Origin: an uncultured Spirochaetota bacterium
Lineage (GTDB): Bacteria > Spirochaetota > UBA4802 > UBA5368
NCBI GenBank assembly: GCA_937864375.1
Contig: CALMJO010000571.1
Coordinates: forward strand, 1-8,645
DNA: 8,645 nt
Direction: 5' to 3'
Positions 1-6,280 of the stretch are shown piece by piece (position 1 is the first letter of the stretch; every line of letters starts with the position of its first letter). The notes beneath the pieces were generated by a model that worked only from the letters and a program-made list of their open reading frames with translations, searched no databases and had not been told where the DNA came from. The position numbers were made by a program, and so were the translations under genes.

Positions 1-44
1 ATCTAGTACGGTCTCGTGGGCTCGGAGATGTGTATAAGAGACAG
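1..44 (+). other. Illumina Nextera i7 adapter remnant (assembly/library artefact)
   Basis: This is library adapter, not genome. Bases 11-25 read GTCTCGTGGGCTCGG and bases 26-44 are the 19-base Tn5 mosaic end AGATGTGTATAAGAGACAG; together they form the Nextera read-2 transposase adapter. Bases 3-10, CTAGTACG, match from memory the i7 index segment of the Nextera N702 primer, and bases 1-2 fit the end of the P7 sequence before it. The genomic insert therefore begins at base 45. Any reading frame starting inside this stretch, such as the ATG at base 16 whose product contains MCIRDS, is an artefact. Confidence 0.97.
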
Positions 45-259
45 CCCTGATGAAGGCCGTGTCCCTGCACGGCGTGCGCGCGCGTGTCAGGACGCGCTCG
101 TCGCAGCCCCCCTTCCCCGCGACGCTCGAGGAGGCTCCGGGTGGCATCATCGCGCGCTTCGACGAACCCCAGGCCGGGATCTCCCCGGGCCAGGCCTCCG
201 TGTTCTACGACGACGAGGGCGCCATCCTGGGCGGCGGATGGATCGTACGGTCCCTGTGA
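45..259 (+). CDS. mnmA: tRNA-specific 2-thiouridylase MnmA, C-terminal fragment
   Basis: This is the 3' end of mnmA (trmU). The enzyme uses ATP and sulfur relayed from a cysteine desulfurase to make 2-thiouridine at wobble position 34 of Lys, Glu and Gln tRNAs in the cytoplasm. About 70 codons remain. The end of the protein carries the family's C-terminal beta-barrel signature: an F-D-E-P-Q segment, then SPGQASVFYDD, then ILGGGWI just before the stop; E. coli MnmA has the equivalent EPQ...TPGQ...VFY...LGGGII. The N-terminal PP-loop and the catalytic cysteines lie outside. The gene has no start here because the sequence switches to Nextera adapter at base 44; this is an end of sequence, not a biological truncation. 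A run of CCCCCC near base 105 is in frame with the conserved end. MnmA is normally about 350-380 residues. The stop is TGA at 257-259, and the next gene is convergent, 25 bases away. Confidence 0.9.
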
Positions 260-262
260 TAT

Positions 263-291
263 CCGGTGAGAATAAGGGCCCCGTTCACCGG
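263..291. terminator. Inverted repeat between convergent mnmA and diguanylate cyclase genes
   Basis: CCGGTGA at 263-269 pairs perfectly with TCACCGG at 285-291, giving a 7-bp stem with a 15-base loop that contains GGGCCCC. It starts four bases after the mnmA stop and includes the stop codon of the minus-strand cyclase gene (285-287). The position suits a shared bidirectional terminator. Neither side is followed by a T-tract, so a classical intrinsic terminator is not shown. Confidence 0.4.
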
Positions 292-2363
292 GGAGCCGAT
301 TCGATCCTGTTCCGCCCGTGCTCCTTTGCCGCGTAGAGCGCCTTGTCCGCCGCTCGAAACAAATCGGCCATGGACAGGCCTTCTCCCGGTTTTGCGGTCC
401 CGATTCCGATGCTCACGGTAACGTATTTTTCTGCGAGTGAATCTGGATGACCGAGCGCAAGGTCTCTGACCGCGTTGTGCAATCTCTCCGCCACCTTCAG
501 GGCTCCCGGCGCGTCCGTGCCCGGCAGCAGGACGGCAAATTCCTCGCCGCCGTAGCGCGCGACAAAATCCGCCGGCCTCAGGCATGATGCTTTAAGCGCC
601 GCTGCCACTTTCGCCAGGCACTCATCTCCCTGATGGTGTCCAAACCGGTCGTTGTAGCGCTTGAAGTAGTCTATGTCGATGAACAGGAGCGAAAACAAGG
701 CACCGTCCCGCGCGGCCCGGTTCCACTCGACCTGTACCATCTCGTTATAGCTCCTGCGGTTGCCAAGACCCGTGAGCTCGTCCCGTAAAGATATTTCCTG
801 AAGAAAACGCTCCCGGCTTTTCGATTCCGTAATGTCGATTATCGTGCCGACAATTCCCGCCACGCCGCCGTCGGCGCGTGAGAACGATGCCTTGTTGAAG
901 ATCACGTCCCTGTGTTTTCCGTCCGCGCGGCGCACACGGAACTCATAGTGCTGGCTGCCCGGATTCGCGACCAGCTCCGCGTCCCTCCTGGCGTATTCAT
1001 CGGCGAGCTCGCGCGGCGCTACATCGTAAACCGTTTTTCCCACGACCGTGGTACGGTCAAGCCCGGTGAAGCGCTCGAAGGCACGGTTGCATCCAAGGTA
1101 CACGCCATTCTGGTCCTTGAAAAAGACGGGATCGGGAATGGTGTCCAGTAGAATGCTTATGAATTCCTTTTGCTCAAGCGCGACGCGCTCCGACTCCTTG
1201 ATCCCGGTGACATCATTGATTATGAGCAGCAGGTACGCGTCACCTCCCGATTCGAACGGCATGAGCCGCGCCTCGATCCAAATGCTCCTGCCGAAGGTGG
1301 TGCGCATCCGGGTAGTGAGCATCGTCATGAAGCCGGTCCGTTGAGACTCCAGCGCCTTCTCGTACAATCCCGATTCCCGCCATGAGGGCAACCGGTGAAA
1401 ATTCTGGTTTAGAATATCCAGGAGCCCGGGAGCGCCGATTATGTCCACCGCGCTCTGGTTGGCCGTAATGCATTCGCCTTCCTTATTGTAAATTATGATT
1501 CCTATAGGCGAGTTTTCAAGGATGCGGCGCGTGAAGTCGAGCGTGTTCATCAACCGGCGCTCCGCCTCCTTGCGATCGGTGATATGTATGGACGCTCCGA
1601 TTATCGTATGTATCCTGCCGGCGGAATCCGCGAGCGGCATGAGACGAGTGATCCACCACGTGTCCCGTCCCTGGAACGGGATGGATTCCTCGTACTCGGT
1701 CATCGATCCCGTCTCGATGCATCGCCGGTAGTTCGCGATTACCGCGTCGGCCACCTCGCGCGGGAGGAATTCATGCGGTTCCTTCCCCGCGATCTCGGTG
1801 TTTTTGAGACCCGTAAGGGACTCGTGTGCCGGATTGATTTCCATGAACCTGAATTCGCCGGCGTCGGACACCCCCACCACGAAAACGGCCATGTCGATAT
1901 TGGTGAATATGACCCGGAGGAATTCCTCCCGCTCGTGGAGCGTCCGTTCCAGCCGCTTTCGCGCCGTGATATCCCTGCATATTCCTATCGCATGCCACTT
2001 CCCCTTCAATTTCTGGGCTGAAAGCGACAGCTCGATGGTGATGCGCTCTCCGTCCTTCTTGAGCGCGTCGAGCTCGTGGATGCCCCCGATCACCGCGCCG
2101 GTCCCCATTGCTCTGAAATGCGCCAATCCCTTTTCATACCTTTCTTTGTATTCCGGGGGCGCGAGCAGCGCGTGAAGATCCCCGCCCATGATCTCGTCCG
2201 CACCGTATCCAAAGAGCGCTTCTCCGGCGGTATTGACGTATACGATGGCCCCCTCTTCATCGATCATGAAAATAGCGTCGCGCGCCGCGGACGCGATGCC
2301 GCGAAATTTTTCCTCACTCTGGGCGATCTCCCTCAGCGTATTTTCATCATTTTCCCGAAGCAT
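285..2363 (-). CDS. Diguanylate cyclase with four PAS sensor domains
   Basis: The 692-residue protein is predicted to make cyclic di-GMP from two GTP in response to signals sensed by its PAS domains. It has no signal peptide or membrane segment, so it should be cytoplasmic. Visible order: PAS1 about residues 16-134, PAS2 146-264, PAS3 276-389, PAS4 400-514, each ending in a D-I-T-type motif (RDITARK, HITDRKE, NDVTGIK, DITESKS), then GGDEF about 523-688. The active-site loop is RYGGEEF (GGEEF at 605-609), metal/substrate residues include the FIDIDYFK motif (D563) with N571 and D580, and RPAD at 596-599, five residues before GGEEF, is an intact RxxD inhibitory site. The enzyme should therefore be active and product-inhibited. 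No EAL or HD-GYP domain is present. The ATG at 2361-2363 is the first possible start because an in-frame TAA lies 9 bases upstream; no clear Shine-Dalgarno precedes it. The PAS ligands cannot be told from the sequence. Confidence 0.93.
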   Translation of the reverse strand: MLRENDENTLREIAQSEEKFRGIASAARDAIFMIDEEGAIVYVNTAGEALFGYGADEIMGGDLHALLAPPEYKERYEKGLAHFRAMGTGAVIGGIHELDALKKDGERITIELSLSAQKLKGKWHAIGICRDITARKRLERTLHEREEFLRVIFTNIDMAVFVVGVSDAGEFRFMEINPAHESLTGLKNTEIAGKEPHEFLPREVADAVIANYRRCIETGSMTEYEESIPFQGRDTWWITRLMPLADSAGRIHTIIGASIHITDRKEAERRLMNTLDFTRRILENSPIGIIIYNKEGECITANQSAVDIIGAPGLLDILNQNFHRLPSWRESGLYEKALESQRTGFMTMLTTRMRTTFGRSIWIEARLMPFESGGDAYLLLIINDVTGIKESERVALEQKEFISILLDTIPDPVFFKDQNGVYLGCNRAFERFTGLDRTTVVGKTVYDVAPRELADEYARRDAELVANPGSQHYEFRVRRADGKHRDVIFNKASFSRADGGVAGIVGTIIDITESKSRERFLQEISLRDELTGLGNRRSYNEMVQVEWNRAARDGALFSLLFIDIDYFKRYNDRFGHHQGDECLAKVAAALKASCLRPADFVARYGGEEFAVLLPGTDAPGALKVAERLHNAVRDLALGHPDSLAEKYVTVSIGIGTAKPGEGLSMADLFRAADKALYAAKEHGRNRIESAPR

Positions 2364-2385
2364 GTTTTTGGCTTAAAACTATTGA

Positions 2386-2391
2386 ATTATA
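2386..2391 (-). promoter_or_regulatory. Putative -10 element for the diguanylate cyclase gene
   Basis: On the minus strand the sequence is a perfect TATAAT consensus, 22 bases before the ATG. It would give a transcript leader of only about 15 bases, consistent with the lack of a Shine-Dalgarno. The expected -35 position (about 2409-2414, GCGAAG on the minus strand) does not resemble TTGACA, so the call rests on the -10 alone. The AT-rich stretch up to about 2450 probably also holds the promoter of the divergent hydrolase gene, but no convincing pair of hexamers was found for it. Confidence 0.4.
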
Positions 2392-2518
2392 ATCGCAGGT
2401 CCGGTAATCTTCGCATACTCATACCAATTGTAGCATATTTTTGACTTTATTCAAAGGAAACTCGGGCATTCCGGACCGAACCCCTGATTGGTAAATGCTC
2501 CCGGAAGAGGTGTCGCCG

Positions 2519-3391
2519 ATGAACCCGTCCCTGAAAAATGCCCTTTTCCCGCTGGTCGTGATGCTCCTCATCGCGGCACAGTGCGCCTGCCGCGAGGGCG
2601 CCCCGATCCCCGCCGGCGGAAGCCTCGTCACGCTCAAGGTGCCCGAGCGTACCGAATCCACGGGAGGCGCAGCCGCCGCGATTCCCGTCGACATTTTCAC
2701 TCCCTCATGCGCCGGAGCGCTCAGGGGCGACGTGCTCGTGCTCCCGGGCTGGAACCACTCCCGAACGCGATGGCAGAAGGAGACCAGGATCATGAACCTC
2801 GCCCGTGAGCGCCGTTTCCGGCTCGTCTTTCCGGAAATGGGAAAAACTAACTATGAAACCGCCTATTTCCCGGAAACAATTCTCAAGTGGGCCGCTACCC
2901 CCGGGGGCGCCTGGGTGAGAGACATGCTCATCCCCGCCCTCCAGAAAAACGGGTTGCTCACAAACGGAGGGAAGAACTACCTGGTGGGCTACTCGACCGG
3001 CGGCAGGGGCGTGCTCCTGGTGAGCCTGCAGAACCCGGGGCTTTTCACCGCGGGCGCGTCCCTTTCCGGGGATTGCGATCAGACCCTGCTTCCCGACGAG
3101 CCGCTCTACACGGAACAGTACGGTCCCTATAAGCAGTTCCGCGAGCGCTGGACAAGGGTGGACAATCCCATGACCGACATAGCCGTGTGGCGCATGCCCC
3201 TCTACCTCGGTCACGGAAAGAAAGACACCGTGTGTCCCTGGTCACAGACGCAGGTTTTCTACGACGCGGTGCGCACTACCCACCCGAATCTGCGCATACT
3301 GCTTCACCTCGAGGAAACCGCGGCGCACGATTTCGCGTACTGGAATTCGGAGCTTCCCGCGGTCTTTGACTTTTTCCAGTCGGTCCCCTAG
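2519..3391 (+). CDS. Exported alpha/beta-hydrolase (esterase-like)
   Basis: This is a 290-residue predicted serine hydrolase of the alpha/beta fold. Catalytic residues are visible in the right order: nucleophile Ser159 in GYSTGG, Asp236 in LGHGKKDTVCPW and His270 in AAHDFAYWN. The first strand VLVLPGWNHSR (72-82) supplies the oxyanion-hole region. Spacing and motifs are like esterase D or PHB-depolymerase-type enzymes, but the substrate cannot be named. The N-terminus has Lys6, then a hydrophobic segment from about residue 8 to 23 ending in QCACREG. It should be exported by Sec; Cys24 could be a lipidation site, but the preceding Q-C-A is not a canonical lipobox. The start chosen is ATG 2519 because AAGAGG at 2505-2510 sits 8 bases before it; an in-frame ATG at 2495 would place that site inside the gene. 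It is divergent from the cyclase and 80 bases from the ABC gene, with no visible functional link to either. Confidence 0.82.
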   Translation: MNPSLKNALFPLVVMLLIAAQCACREGAPIPAGGSLVTLKVPERTESTGGAAAAIPVDIFTPSCAGALRGDVLVLPGWNHSRTRWQKETRIMNLARERRFRLVFPEMGKTNYETAYFPETILKWAATPGGAWVRDMLIPALQKNGLLTNGGKNYLVGYSTGGRGVLLVSLQNPGLFTAGASLSGDCDQTLLPDEPLYTEQYGPYKQFRERWTRVDNPMTDIAVWRMPLYLGHGKKDTVCPWSQTQVFYDAVRTTHPNLRILLHLEETAAHDFAYWNSELPAVFDFFQSVP

Positions 3392-3407
3392 CGCTCCCGT
3401 TTTCTTC

Positions 3408-3438
3408 TTGATTTCATCCCTTCTCCCCGTGCTAGAAT
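3408..3438 (+). promoter_or_regulatory. Possible sigma70-type promoter for the ABC ATPase-amidase unit
   Basis: TTGATT at 3408-3413 and TAGAAT at 3433-3438 are separated by 19 bases and lie 34 bases before the ATG of the ABC gene. The -10 differs from consensus by one base. The spacer is longer than the usual 17, so activity is uncertain. It lies just after the hydrolase stop, which suggests the two-gene unit has its own promoter. Confidence 0.35.
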
Positions 3439-3471
3439 CGAACCGCGCCGTGCGGCCGGCGCCACGGGACC

Positions 3472-4224
3472 ATGAACGAAAAAATTCGCGTCACCGATCT
3501 CCATAAAAGCTTCTTCGGGAAGACCGTGCTCAATGGCGCCAATCTCTCCGTGCGCGAGGGCGAGATACTCTGCATCATCGGTAAGAGCGGTTCCGGAAAA
3601 TCGGTGATCCTCAAGCATCTCATGGGGATCCTCAGGCCCGACAGCGGCGACATTGTCATCGACGGAATCTCCCTCGTGGACGCCGGCGAGCTTGCGCGCA
3701 TCGATCTCCAGTCCCGCTTTGGCATCCTGTTCCAGGGCGCGGCGCTCTTCGATTCGCTTTCGGTCTACGACAACATCGCGTTCGGCATGCGCCGCCGGCA
3801 CGTGCCCGAGGACGAGATCGCGGCGCGCATCCCCGGGCTCCTGGCCATGGTGGGACTGCGCGGCATCGAGGATAAGATGCCGTCGGAACTTTCGGGCGGT
3901 ATGCAGAAGCGTGTGGGGCTCGCGCGCTCCATCGCCGTGAAACCCCAGGTCATGCTCTACGACGAGCCCACCACCGGCGTGGACCCCATCACCGCGGGCT
4001 CGGTCGACCGGCTCATCATTAAAATGCGTAACGAGCTCGGCATCACCTCGATCGTCGTCACGCACGACATGAAATCCGTGATGCGTATCGCCGACCGCGT
4101 CGCAATGCTCCTGGAGGGAGTGATCGTATTCGACGGCGCCCCCTCGGAGCTCATGGCGGCAGCGGACCCGCGTCTAAGACAATTCGTCGAAGGGAGGGCG
4201 GATGGACCCATCAAGGTCGCTTAA
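3472..4224 (+). CDS. MlaF-type (MKL family) ABC transporter ATPase
   Basis: The 250-residue protein is a complete ABC nucleotide-binding subunit that should work at the inner face of the cytoplasmic membrane. Visible motifs are Walker A GKSGSGKS (37-44), Q-loop Gln88 within FQGAALFDSLSVYDNIAFG, signature LSGGMQ (140-145), Walker B MLYDEP (161-166, catalytic Glu165), D-loop GVDP (169-172) and H-loop His198 in VVTHDM. The Q-loop segment and LSGGMQKRVGLARSIA are typical of MlaF/Ttg2A ATPases, which power lipid trafficking between the membranes of diderms. In Mla loci such an ATPase is followed by an MlaE permease and an MCE-domain MlaD protein; neither is present on either side here, so the partner permease must be encoded elsewhere. 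The start lacks a good Shine-Dalgarno (GGGA only two bases before ATG). No upstream ATG, GTG or TTG is available in frame before a TAG at 3433. Its last 23 bases overlap the amidase gene, implying co-translation. An FtsE- or LolD-like role is less likely from the motifs. Confidence 0.9.
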   Translation: MNEKIRVTDLHKSFFGKTVLNGANLSVREGEILCIIGKSGSGKSVILKHLMGILRPDSGDIVIDGISLVDAGELARIDLQSRFGILFQGAALFDSLSVYDNIAFGMRRRHVPEDEIAARIPGLLAMVGLRGIEDKMPSELSGGMQKRVGLARSIAVKPQVMLYDEPTTGVDPITAGSVDRLIIKMRNELGITSIVVTHDMKSVMRIADRVAMLLEGVIVFDGAPSELMAAADPRLRQFVEGRADGPIKVA

Positions 4225-5680
4225 GCTCATCGTCGCGTGCATATGCCTCCTGGGCCTGCTTGCATGCGAAAAAAAATATTCTGGGACCGTCAACGTGAGC
4301 TCACACACCTGGCTCAAGGGCAAAAAGATATTCGTCGATCCGGGGCACGGCGGCACCGCGTCCCGCGACGGCTTCAGGGCCGGCCCCGGGGGGCTCACCG
4401 AGGAAGAGGTGAACCTGGACGTCTGCCTCCAGCTGGGGAAGCTCCTCGAGGCGGCCGGCGCCACTGTAAAGCTCTCCCGCGTGAAGGACGTCGACATCCC
4501 GCTTCCCCAGCGCGTCGCCGCGGCACAGGAGTTCGCACCGGACCTGCTCGTGAGCGTGCACCACAACGGCACCATGCGGCGCATGGACGGCGTCAATTAT
4601 CCCTGCGTGCTCATATGGGGAAGCCGCGAGGTGAGCCCGGCCTCGTTCGACTTCGCCAGCCTTCTCCTGGGCGAATTCCACCGCATCATGGACGAGCGCG
4701 GGAGCGTGCTCTCGGACTTTTCGGTGTTCCCGGAAACAGGAAGCATGATGCTTCGCGAGACGCATAACCTCTGCCCGGGCGTTATCGGCGAAGGAGGCTA
4801 TTTTTCCGACGAGCGTCACGCGCGCCACCTGCGCGACCCGCAGTACCGCACCCACGAAGCCGAGGCGTACTACAAGGCCGTCGCCGAATACTTCCGGCGG
4901 GGAATTCCCCGGGCCCGGGCGCAGATCGACTGCAGGGTCGCGAATACGGGCTTTTTGCAAAACGAGCTCCAGAGCCGCACTCCGGCAATCACGCTCCTTC
5001 TCGAATCCGGATACCCCGGCGTCGATATCGATGACTCCACGCTTCGCGTAACACTGGACAATATCCCGATCGCAGCCTCGCGGCTTCGCAGCGGCAAATA
5101 CTCGGTAAATTACGGGCGCAGGCTCTACCCCGGCGCGCACCGGATCCGCTTCTCGTTTTCCAATACGAGGGGTCAGAGCAGCATGATCTATTCCCTGCCC
5201 TTCCACGTACCGGTGACGACCGGGGAGCACGATGCGCTCGTCCAGGAGGGAACGCGCCTGGTTTCGTATTATTACACCGCGCACGAGGGGCTTAAAATGC
5301 TGCTGGCGGCGCTCTCGATGACCGTTACCGCTCCCGACGCCGACACGCTTCTCTGGCGGATCGCGCAAGGATTTACACTGATCGGCGAACCTGCGGCGGC
5401 GCGGTACTACTACTCGAAGATTTTTTACTTTTATCCGCAGAGCCAGTACCACGCGACGCTCCGGGGAACCGCGTACGACCATCGCTACCCGGTGGAGTAC
5501 CTGGGACGGGAGCTTCCATTTACCGAGGAGTGCGGATCATGCCCGGCCGCCCGCACTGAGAGGGAGATCCCGGTCGGTGACCCGACAACGGGAGACGCGG
5601 AGCAGGAAAAAAGCTACTTGCCTTTGGAGAAAGCGAAGTCGTTCCTCAGGGCGTTTCGGGAATGGATAAGTTTCAAGTAA
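4202..5680 (+). CDS. Lipoprotein N-acetylmuramoyl-L-alanine amidase (Amidase_3) with C-terminal extension
   Basis: The 492-residue protein should cleave the amide bond between N-acetylmuramic acid and L-alanine in peptidoglycan, in the periplasm. Residues 1-22 form a lipoprotein signal ending in the lipobox LLAC (Cys22). The catalytic domain spans about 38-236 and carries the Zn ligands and general base expected of the AmiA/AmiC family: His49 in DPGHGG, a Glu at 67-69 (TEEEVNL), His120 in SVHHNG and Glu197 in IGEGGYFS. Residues about 240-345 look beta-rich and Ig-like (strand-rich, with PGVDIDDSTLRVTLDN). Residues 345-425 are helical, with a TPR-like stretch around 383-418. The last ~65 residues are polar and unassigned. 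AmiC-type enzymes usually carry an N-terminal AMIN domain, absent here. GGGAGG at 4192-4197, inside the ABC gene, is the ribosome binding site. The 23-base overlap with the MlaF-type ATPase gene suggests a joint role in the envelope, but no such function is established. Confidence 0.87.
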   Translation: MDPSRSLKLIVACICLLGLLACEKKYSGTVNVSSHTWLKGKKIFVDPGHGGTASRDGFRAGPGGLTEEEVNLDVCLQLGKLLEAAGATVKLSRVKDVDIPLPQRVAAAQEFAPDLLVSVHHNGTMRRMDGVNYPCVLIWGSREVSPASFDFASLLLGEFHRIMDERGSVLSDFSVFPETGSMMLRETHNLCPGVIGEGGYFSDERHARHLRDPQYRTHEAEAYYKAVAEYFRRGIPRARAQIDCRVANTGFLQNELQSRTPAITLLLESGYPGVDIDDSTLRVTLDNIPIAASRLRSGKYSVNYGRRLYPGAHRIRFSFSNTRGQSSMIYSLPFHVPVTTGEHDALVQEGTRLVSYYYTAHEGLKMLLAALSMTVTAPDADTLLWRIAQGFTLIGEPAAARYYYSKIFYFYPQSQYHATLRGTAYDHRYPVEYLGRELPFTEECGSCPAARTEREIPVGDPTTGDAEQEKSYLPLEKAKSFLRAFREWISFK

Positions 5681-5766
5681 TGTTATTTCACCTTGTTTTT
5701 TTTCCTTATTTTTTAATATCTTATCGTATAAATGATAGTAAATCAACCCATGTTAAGAGGTACAGC
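5681..5766 (+). promoter_or_regulatory. AT-rich promoter region of hicBA
   Basis: This gap between the amidase and hicB is sharply AT-rich compared with its surroundings, with T-tracts at 5695-5703 and 5709-5714. Candidate -10 elements are TAATAT at 5714-5719 (15 bases after TTGTTT at 5693-5698) and TATAAA at 5727-5732 (no good -35). AAGAGG at 5755-5760, six bases before the ATG, is a clear ribosome binding site for hicB. No GC hairpin precedes the T-tracts, so they are not scored as a terminator of the amidase gene. No inverted repeat typical of a HicB operator was seen. Confidence 0.4.
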
Positions 5767-5982
5767 ATGAAGTTTAATATAATTCTCGAGCCGGCGGAAG
5801 AAGGCGGCTACAACGTATCGGTGCCGGCTCTCGATGGTTGTTACACCCAGGGCAATACCGAAGAAGAAGCTCTCATGAATGCCAAGGAGGCCATCCTCTG
5901 CTATCTCGAGGGATTGGAAAAAATTAACCAGATCAAATCAGTTCCAAAAGCTATCCTTAAGGAAGTCGAGGTCTGTATTTGA
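5767..5982 (+). CDS. hicB: HicB-family antitoxin, short form
   Basis: The 71-residue protein is a HicB-type antitoxin, which binds and blocks the HicA mRNA interferase. It shows the HicB/UPF0150 pattern: N-terminal strands FNIILEPAEEGGYNVSVPAL, then the D-G-C-Y-T-Q-G turn, then the helix N-T-E-E-E-A-L-M-N-A-K-E-A-I, which resembles the RNase H-like partial fold of the family. It ends shortly afterwards. Many HicB proteins carry an additional C-terminal ribbon-helix-helix or HTH domain that binds the operator; that domain is missing here, so self-repression may be absent or done elsewhere. The start is ATG 5767, set by AAGAGG six bases upstream; an in-frame ATG at 5662 would overlap the end of the amidase gene and has no ribosome site. 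Order is antitoxin before toxin, the reverse of the common hicA-hicB order. The stop overlaps the hicA start. Confidence 0.88.
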   Translation: MKFNIILEPAEEGGYNVSVPALDGCYTQGNTEEEALMNAKEAILCYLEGLEKINQIKSVPKAILKEVEVCI

Positions 5983-6194
5983 GTAAGACATTTTCCGGTA
6001 ACCAAATAGTGAAAGCCTTAAGAAGGATCGGCTTCGTCGTCGACCACCAGCGGGGCAGTCATATTTTCCTGTACAACTTGGAAAAAAATATTTCCGTTAT
6101 CATTCCTCAGCATAAAGAAATCAAGAAAGGCACTTTACACAGTATCATTAAAAAAGTCGGCATCACGATTGATGAGCTGAAGGAGCTTGTTTAA
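5979..6194 (+). CDS. hicA: HicA-family toxin (mRNA interferase)
   Basis: The 71-residue protein matches HicA, a small double-stranded-RNA-binding-fold toxin that cleaves mRNA and blocks translation. Diagnostic elements are the N-terminal helix G-N-Q-I-V-K-A-L-R-R-I-G-F, the catalytic motif RGSH with His28, the strand SVIIPQHKEIKKGTLHSIIKK and the C-terminal helix of ITIDELKEL. All key residues are present, so it should be active. The start is TTG at 5979-5981, overlapping the hicB TGA by four bases (TTGA); GAGG at 5968-5971, seven bases upstream, is the ribosome site. No ATG is available near the start. Translation is probably coupled to hicB, which would help keep antitoxin in excess. Counting by hand, bases 6001-6180 are about 41% GC against about 65% in a sample of the ABC gene (3661-3720), which suggests horizontal acquisition. 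Confidence 0.9.
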   Translation: MSKTFSGNQIVKALRRIGFVVDHQRGSHIFLYNLEKNISVIIPQHKEIKKGTLHSIIKKVGITIDELKELV

Positions 6195-6236
6195 TCCCGA
6201 ATTTCTCGCGGACATAACCGTTCCCTCACCCGTTAC

Positions 6237-6270
6237 ACGTGGGGGCATGCGTATGCAGCCCCCCTTGCGT
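6237..6270. terminator. GC-rich hairpin between convergent hicA and FecR lipoprotein genes
   Basis: GGGGGC at 6241-6246 pairs with GCCCCC at 6258-6263 around an 11-base loop; the loop contains GCAT and ATGC segments that could stack further. The outer ACG (6237-6239) and CGT (6268-6270) could extend the stem across a small internal loop. It lies 46 bases after the hicA stop and 17 bases beyond the end of the convergent minus-strand gene, where a shared terminator is expected. There is no T-tract on either strand, so the mechanism is uncertain. Confidence 0.45.
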
Positions 6271-6280
6271 ACTAAATCCC

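Noticed and set aside
16..336. Open frame starting at base 16
   Set aside because: Its first codons are Nextera adapter, and the rest is out of frame with the conserved mnmA C-terminus.
2495..2518. Upstream ATG for the hydrolase gene
   Set aside because: It would put the AAGAGG ribosome site inside the coding region and would add an acidic stretch before a normal signal peptide.
3388..4065. Minus-strand open frame opposite the ABC ATPase
   Set aside because: Shadow of a strongly conserved ATPase gene; low-complexity, charge-rich product typical of GC-rich antisense frames.
4301..5482. Long minus-strand open frame of 393 codons opposite the amidase
   Set aside because: It mirrors a GC-rich coding gene with clear family motifs; the antisense product shows no recognisable domain, no signal and no credible ribosome site.
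5695..5714. T-tracts after the amidase gene as an intrinsic terminator
   Set aside because: No GC-rich stem precedes them; the tracts are more simply part of an AT-rich promoter region.
5662..5766. Longer hicB starting inside the end of the amidase gene
   Set aside because: No ribosome site; the added residues are hydrophobic AT-rich translation with no HicB similarity, whereas ATG 5767 has a well-placed AAGAGG.
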